Program-made: the position numbers and the translations under genes
Source: an uncultured Lachnospiraceae bacterium
GTDB taxonomy: Bacteria; Bacillota; Clostridia; Lachnospirales; Lachnospiraceae
DNA: 64,000 nt
Assembly: GCA_910578345.1 (NCBI GenBank)
Contig: CAJTRA010000015.1
Location: 1 to 64,000, forward strand
Direction: 5' to 3'
Notes under the pieces: generated by a model
What the model was told of the DNA's origin: nothing
Databases searched by the model: none
The model's input: only the letters and a program-made list of their open reading frames with translations
Part shown: positions 59,429 through 64,000 of the stretch, one piece after another
How positions within the stretch are numbered: position 1 is the first letter of the stretch
Layout of the letters: every line of letters starts with the position of its first letter

Positions 59429-60694
59429 ATGGAAGAGCCTGTTTTAAGAAGCACGCAGAATGACAACATCGATCAGGGCAGACTACAGATCAATGTCACT
59501 GCCAATGTAGGCCTGATTCCCATTCAGAATGCCAGCATAACCATCTCCTATACCGGGGAACCAGACAGTATGATCGAAACATTGACCACCAACTCCTCTG
59601 GACAGACCGAAGCTGTAACCCTCAACGCACCGCCTCTGGAATACAGCCTGACCCCCAATTCGCCCATGCCTTATTCGGAATATACCCTTACAGTCAACGC
59701 ACTCGGCTATGAACCCGTCACCATCTCTGGTGTAGAAGTGCTGCCAGAAGTCACAGCCATGCAGAATATTGAGATGGTTCCGACAGAGACGTCTCAGGAA
59801 GAGTCCGAAACGATCGTTATTCCCGATCATACTCTATACGGCGACTACCCGCCCAAAATTCCAGAAGATGAGATCAAACCCATGGACGAATCCGGCGAGA
59901 TCGTCTTAAGCCGCGTTGTAATCCCGGAATACATCATCGTTCATGACGGCGTACCCTCCGATTCCACCGCCGGCAACTACTATGTCCGTTACCGGGACTA
60001 TATTAAAAATGTGGTCTCCTCAGAAATCTACGCCACCTGGCCTGAGAATGCCATCTATGCCAATACGCTGGCGATCATGTCCTTTACCCTGAACAGGGTT
60101 TACACGGAATGGTATCGCAATAAAGGCTATAACTTCACTATTACTTCTTCCACCGCCTATGATCAGAAATGGATTTACAGCAGGAACATCTATGCCAATG
60201 TTGACAGACTGGTGGATTCCATCTTCGCCAATTACCTCTCTCGTCCTGGTGTACGCCAGCCAATCTTCACCTCCTACTGCGACGGTAAGAACGTGACTTG
60301 CAATGGCTTAAGCCAGTGGGGATCAAAATACCTGGGCGATGAAGGCTACACACCAATCGAAATCATACGCTATTACTACGGCAGTGATATGTATATCAAT
60401 ACCGCAGTCGCTGTATCCGGCGTTCCTTCCTCCTGGCCCGGCTATAACCTAAGTGTCGGCGCATCCGGCGACAAGGTACTGCAGATTCAGCAGCAGCTCA
60501 ACCGCATCGCCCAGAACTATCCGGCAATTCCGCGGATTACCGCCGACGGGATCTACGGTTCCCGCACTGCCAACGCCGTCCGCGTATTCCAGAGCGTATT
60601 TAACCTGCCGCAGTCTGGTATTGTAGATTATCCTACCTGGTATAAGATCTCTGAAGTTTATGTGGGAGTGAGCAGAATTGCGGAGCCGGGATGA
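59429..60694 (+). CDS. SpoIID-like protein with one PG-binding domain
   Basis: About 421 residues, paralogous to the protein at 19701-21536. It shares the N-terminal regulatory-like beta domain (about 20-110), the SpoIID/LytB-like region (YIKNVVSSEIYATWPENAIYAN, LNRVYTEWYRNKGYNF, TCNGLSQWG) and a single peptidoglycan-binding domain (LSVGASGDKVLQIQQQLNRI... to TWYKISEVY). The LysM domains of the larger copy are missing. No signal peptide is present. The ATG at 59429 follows GAGGTTTTTT; a GTG at 59387 is less likely. It is divergent from the DUF5717 block. A role in spore cortex or coat assembly is inferred. Confidence 0.8.
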   Translation: MEEPVLRSTQNDNIDQGRLQINVTANVGLIPIQNASITISYTGEPDSMIETLTTNSSGQTEAVTLNAPPLEYSLTPNSPMPYSEYTLTVNALGYEPVTISGVEVLPEVTAMQNIEMVPTETSQEESETIVIPDHTLYGDYPPKIPEDEIKPMDESGEIVLSRVVIPEYIIVHDGVPSDSTAGNYYVRYRDYIKNVVSSEIYATWPENAIYANTLAIMSFTLNRVYTEWYRNKGYNFTITSSTAYDQKWIYSRNIYANVDRLVDSIFANYLSRPGVRQPIFTSYCDGKNVTCNGLSQWGSKYLGDEGYTPIEIIRYYYGSDMYINTAVAVSGVPSSWPGYNLSVGASGDKVLQIQQQLNRIAQNYPAIPRITADGIYGSRTANAVRVFQSVFNLPQSGIVDYPTWYKISEVYVGVSRIAEPG

Positions 60695-60796
60695 GGCCGT
60701 AAGGCCGCATCTGAGATCTGAGATCATGCGAGAAAAAGTCTTGACAGGAAACCTCTCATAAATCTATACTGTTATTGACAACCGAATAGCGTTAAT

Positions 60797-60905
60797 GTCT
60801 TCAGGGCAGGGTGAAATTCCCGATCGGCGGTCACAGTCCGCGGGTGCTTTGGCATGGGGTTTGGTGGAATTCCAAAACCGACGGTATAGTCCGGATTAAA
60901 GAAGG
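60797..60905 (+). promoter_or_regulatory. FMN riboswitch (RFN element)
   Basis: The classic RFN boxes are all present: TCTTCAGGGCAGGGTGAAAT, then CCCGATCGGCGGT, AGTCCGCGGG, GGTGGAATTCCAAAACCGAC and the closing GAAG that pairs with CTTC of the start. It senses flavin mononucleotide and lies upstream of ribU. The 60695-60796 stretch should hold its promoter. Confidence 0.95.
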
Positions 60906-61046
60906 TGTGTTAGAATCGTCAGTCTTATTCTGACTTTTGTTCTTTGCACTCTTTTTCAATCCGTCTTAGCTTGCTCTGTTGACGAACATAACACACCTGA
61001 ACTCTGACACCCAGAAGCATTGATCCGCTTTTGGGTGTTAATTTTT
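60903..61046 (+). terminator. Expression platform of the FMN riboswitch
   Basis: AGGTGTGTTA (60903-60912) is a perfect 10-bp complement of TAACACACCT (60989-60998) and overlaps the closing helix of the aptamer. A small GTCAG/CTGAC hairpin with TTTT lies between. The terminator proper is ACACCCA (61007-61013) with TGGGTGT (61032-61038), followed by TAATTTTT. The ribU SD sequence comes 25 bp later. Confidence 0.8.
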
Positions 61047-61080
61047 CAGGGAGTGTGATTCACTCCGGAACGGAGGAGAT

Positions 61081-61743
61081 ATGAACAACCAAACCAAAAA
61101 ACTCACAACTATAGGCATGCTCTGTGCGCTGGCCTACCTTATGGCAGCTGTCTTTCGGATCCCTGTCGTACTTTTCTTACGATATGATCCCAAAGATATT
61201 GTAATTGCAATAGCCGGATTTCTTTTTGGCCCACTCACAGCCGGCTTAACTGCTGTCATCGTCTCACTAACTCAAATGCTTACTGTCAGCAGCACCGGCT
61301 TTCTGGGTTTTGTCATGAACGTCTTATCCAGTTGCGCCTTTGCCTGTACTGCATCCTTTCTCTACACAAAAAGACGCAGACTATCTGGTGCAGTCACCGG
61401 ACTCGTCTGCGGTGTGGTTTGTCAGACCGCTGTCATGCTGCTCTGGAATTATCTGATCGCACCAATCTATATGGGGTACTCCAGAGAAATGGTGGCCGGA
61501 CTGCTTCTTCCAGCTTTCCTTCCTTTTAACTTGATCAAAGGCTGCCTGAATGCTGCCGGGGCGATCTTGTTACATAAACCGCTCGTCTCAATTTTAAGAC
61601 ATACCGATTGGATAGATTCCTCTTCCGATGCAGACAGGCATCGCATCTATGTTCCTATGTTGCTCGCGGCCATCTGCATTATTATACTGTGTATTCTTTC
61701 AATACTCTTCCATAATGGTAGAGTTTTTACAGAATTCCTTTAA
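61081..61743 (+). CDS. ribU: Riboflavin ECF transporter S component
   Basis: 220 residues with six membrane helices. RIPVVLFLRYDPKDIVIAIAGFLFGPL is characteristic of RibU: the RYDPKD segment lines the riboflavin site. It needs the shared energising module EcfA/A'/T, encoded elsewhere. The chain is about 25 residues longer than most RibU proteins, because of a C-terminal hydrophobic tail (VPMLLAAICIIILCILSILF). CGGAGGAGAT precedes the ATG. The FMN riboswitch upstream shuts it off when FMN is plentiful, which confirms the substrate. Confidence 0.95.
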   Translation: MNNQTKKLTTIGMLCALAYLMAAVFRIPVVLFLRYDPKDIVIAIAGFLFGPLTAGLTAVIVSLTQMLTVSSTGFLGFVMNVLSSCAFACTASFLYTKRRRLSGAVTGLVCGVVCQTAVMLLWNYLIAPIYMGYSREMVAGLLLPAFLPFNLIKGCLNAAGAILLHKPLVSILRHTDWIDSSSDADRHRIYVPMLLAAICIIILCILSILFHNGRVFTEFL

Positions 61744-61748
61744 ACAAC

Positions 61749-61775
61749 AGGGGCTGTTTAAAAACAGCCCCCTCT
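61749..61775. terminator. Terminator shared by ribU and htpG
   Basis: GGGGCTGTTT (61750-61759) pairs perfectly with AAACAGCCCC (61762-61771) in a very tight hairpin, 6 bp after ribU and 15 bp beyond the htpG stop. The T-richness after it is moderate on both strands, so it probably serves both convergent genes. Confidence 0.75.
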
Positions 61776-61789
61776 CGCTTACTTCTATT

Positions 61790-63967
61790 CTATTTCGTCA
61801 ACAGCATCATGATCTCATTGCTTCTTGCCACAAACTTTGTCATTGCCTCCGGCTCAAGCGGCGCCTGCTGTAACAGTGCAAGATCGTAAAGCTGCTCACA
61901 GATCATCTTCACGTTCTCACCATCCTGGTGATCCAGCACATACTGTACCAGTGGATGGTTCGCATTCAGGATCAGCGTCTCGCCCTCCTTGCCGAACATG
62001 CCCATATCCATACCGCCCATACCCTGCATGGAATACATCTTCATCATATCCTGCATTCTGCGGGATTCCTCCGACAGAGTGATCATAGAAGAAATTTTCT
62101 TGTTCTTCAGCTTCTCGATCTTCACCTTGATGGCATCCTTCTTGAGAACCTTCTTCATCAATCCTGCGATTTCTTCCGCCTGCTTCTCCAACTGTTTCTC
62201 TGTCTTCTTAGAAGTCTTGGCCTTGAATACATCCGTCAGGTCTGCATCGATCCGCTGGAACTTAATGCCCTCGTTCTTTGCCTCCAGCTGGGAGACGAAA
62301 GGCTGGTCGATATTGTGCGTCAGGATCACGGCATCCATCTTAGCCGCTTTAAACATATTGATATACTGGCTCTGCTGCTTCTCATCTGTCACGTAGTAGA
62401 TGACTTTCTCTTTCTTCTCTTCTTCGTCTTCCGCAGCGTCCTCTTCGTCTTCCCCGACGATCTCAGCTTCTACCTTCTCGCCATTCTCATCAACGGCGCC
62501 GTTCTCCGACTTCTCACCGTCCGCATCAGACTCCTCGGCTTCTGCCTGCTCGTCATTCTTATCGACGATCTCGGCTTCTACTTTCTCACCATTTTCGCCG
62601 ACAGCCTGCTCCTCTTCTTTTGCCTCATCCGGATCAACCTTGTTGACTTCCAGGCACTCCGGCAGTGTCAGATACACGCCGTCCAGATTCTTGAAGAGAA
62701 TGTAATCCGTCATCTTCTCGCAGAATTTATCATCTTTCAGACAGCCAAACTTGATGAAAGGACTGATATCATCCCAGTATTTCTCATACTCTTCTTTCTC
62801 TGTCTTGCACATGCCGGACAGCTTATCCGCAACCTTCTTCGAGATATACTCGCTGATCTTCTTGACAAACCCGTCATTCTGCAGCGCGCTTCTGGATACG
62901 TTAAGCGGCAGATCCGGGCAGTCGATCACACCCTTTAACAGCAGCAGGAATTCCGGAATAACTTCCTTGATATTATCCGCGATAAACACCTGATTATTGT
63001 ACAGCTTGATCGTTCCCTCGATGGACTCATACTCCATATTGATCTTCGGGAAATACAGGATGCCTTTCATATTAAACGGATAATCCATATTCAAGTGAAT
63101 CCAGAACAGCGGCTCCTTGTAATCCTGGAACACCTTGCGGTAGAACTCCAGGTATTCTTCCCTCGTACACTCATTCGGATGTTTTGTCCAGAGAGGATGT
63201 GTCTCATTTAACAGCTCAGGACGCTTCTTGATCTTTAACTTCTGCTCGTCCTCTTCCTTCTCCTTCTTGATCTCTTCCACTACCTCGTCGGTAGCAAGCT
63301 TCTCATCCGCCTTGATCGTCTGGGTCTCCGTAGAATTCGCTTTGGACAGATAGATTTCCGTCGGCATAAAGGAACAATATTTCTTAATGACTTCTCTCGC
63401 CTTATACTCATTGCAGAACTCCAGACAGTCCTCATTGATCAACAGGGTGATCTCTGTACCTACCTGTGTCCTCGTTCCTTCCTCCATATCGAATTCCGTG
63501 CCGCCATCACACACCCAATGCACAGCCTGCGCACCTTCCTGCCAGGACAGAGAGTCGATGTGCACCTCATCCGCTACCATGAACGCCGAATAGAAACCCA
63601 GACCGAAATGTCCGATGATCTGATCCTCGTTCGCCTTATCCTTATATTTCTCGATGAAATCCGTAGCGCCGGAAAAAGCGATCTGGTTGATATATTCCTC
63701 CACCTCGTCCGCCGTCATACCGATTCCGTTATCGATAAACTTAAGCGTCTTCTCTTCCGGATTTACAATCACCTGTATCTTCGCCTTATAGTCATCCGGC
63801 AGGGTATACTCACCCATCATATCCAGTTTCTTTAACTTCGTGATCGCGTCACACCCGTTGGAAATCAGTTCCCGGAAGAAGATATCATGGTCGGAATACA
63901 ACCATTTCTTGATGATCGGGAAAATATTGTCGCTGTTAATTGATAAATTACCATGCTTTGCTGCCAT
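61790..63967 (-). CDS. htpG: Molecular chaperone HtpG (Hsp90) with acidic repeat insertion
   Basis: 725 residues against about 620 for typical HtpG. The N-terminal ATPase has FFRELISNGCDAITKL, DNGIGMTADEVEEYI and GHFGLGFYSAFMVAD (Bergerat fold). The middle domain includes LPLNVSRSALQNDGFVKK with the catalytic Arg. An insertion at about residues 470-545 is almost wholly Glu, Asp, Ala and Lys and contains NGEKVEAEIV twice. The C-terminal dimerisation domain follows but is short. AAGGAATGTGAGAAA precedes the ATG. It is convergent with ribU. Confidence 0.96.
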   Translation of the reverse strand: MAAKHGNLSINSDNIFPIIKKWLYSDHDIFFRELISNGCDAITKLKKLDMMGEYTLPDDYKAKIQVIVNPEEKTLKFIDNGIGMTADEVEEYINQIAFSGATDFIEKYKDKANEDQIIGHFGLGFYSAFMVADEVHIDSLSWQEGAQAVHWVCDGGTEFDMEEGTRTQVGTEITLLINEDCLEFCNEYKAREVIKKYCSFMPTEIYLSKANSTETQTIKADEKLATDEVVEEIKKEKEEDEQKLKIKKRPELLNETHPLWTKHPNECTREEYLEFYRKVFQDYKEPLFWIHLNMDYPFNMKGILYFPKINMEYESIEGTIKLYNNQVFIADNIKEVIPEFLLLLKGVIDCPDLPLNVSRSALQNDGFVKKISEYISKKVADKLSGMCKTEKEEYEKYWDDISPFIKFGCLKDDKFCEKMTDYILFKNLDGVYLTLPECLEVNKVDPDEAKEEEQAVGENGEKVEAEIVDKNDEQAEAEESDADGEKSENGAVDENGEKVEAEIVGEDEEDAAEDEEEKKEKVIYYVTDEKQQSQYINMFKAAKMDAVILTHNIDQPFVSQLEAKNEGIKFQRIDADLTDVFKAKTSKKTEKQLEKQAEEIAGLMKKVLKKDAIKVKIEKLKNKKISSMITLSEESRRMQDMMKMYSMQGMGGMDMGMFGKEGETLILNANHPLVQYVLDHQDGENVKMICEQLYDLALLQQAPLEPEAMTKFVARSNEIMMLLTK

Positions 63968-64000
63968 TTTCTCACATTCCTTTCTATTTCTACAGACTTA

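Noticed and set aside
62400..62705. Plus-strand Ser-rich frame
   Set aside because: It is the antisense shadow of the HtpG acidic insertion.

Overview
The window looks like a chromosomal segment from an anaerobic, gut-type Lachnospiraceae (Clostridia). This rests on mid-range GC, strong AGGAGG ribosome-binding sites, protein families typical of that group (DUF5716, DUF5717, DUF5722, a flavodiiron protein, an ECF riboflavin transporter without its own ATPase) and extensive glycan-degrading capacity. No genus can be named from sequence alone.

Layout. 1-1300: the 5' part of a MobA/MobL relaxase, a possible transfer origin, two convergent tRNA-Leu genes and a structured RNA candidate. 1311-14522: mostly single housekeeping or metabolic genes (MATE exporter, radical SAM protein, beta-mannosidase with an AraC regulator, acyltransferase with a zinc ribbon, orphan pdxS, tcdA, flavodiiron protein, HAD phosphatase, LysR). 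14527-17011: an SDR oxidoreductase, a 165-nt hairpin element and purA. 17139-24390: metal homeostasis (ArsR, CPC-type P-ATPase, and a CDF exporter behind a probable metal riboswitch), with a SpoIID-like/PG-binding/LysM protein and a DUF5722 glycosidase-like protein between them. 24837-29903: a 1688-residue secreted Big_2/beta-helix protein. 29956-31931: LysR, then a MarR/flavoprotein pair with a perfect palindromic operator.

32020-45366 is a glycan-use locus. A minus-strand operon encodes LacZ, a GH20 hexosaminidase and the two-chain LacL/LacM beta-galactosidase. Two AraC regulators and a three-gene sugar ABC importer without its ATPase lie on the plus strand. The set fits use of galactose- and N-acetylhexosamine-containing host or milk glycans.

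45473-59223 is a long run of minus-strand genes. In transcription order it starts with four poorly characterised genes (a 1187-residue repeat protein, an Hsp70/actin-fold-like protein, a TPR protein and a membrane coiled-coil protein), then purB, a VCBS-like secreted protein, a response regulator, a histidine kinase, a 274-residue exported protein and a cell-wall amidase. The four-gene block is the best candidate here for an undescribed system. 59429-63967 carries a second SpoIID-like protein, an FMN riboswitch with ribU, and htpG with an acidic repeat insertion. The two SpoIID-like genes both have sigma-K-like promoter matches, which points to a role in the spore envelope.
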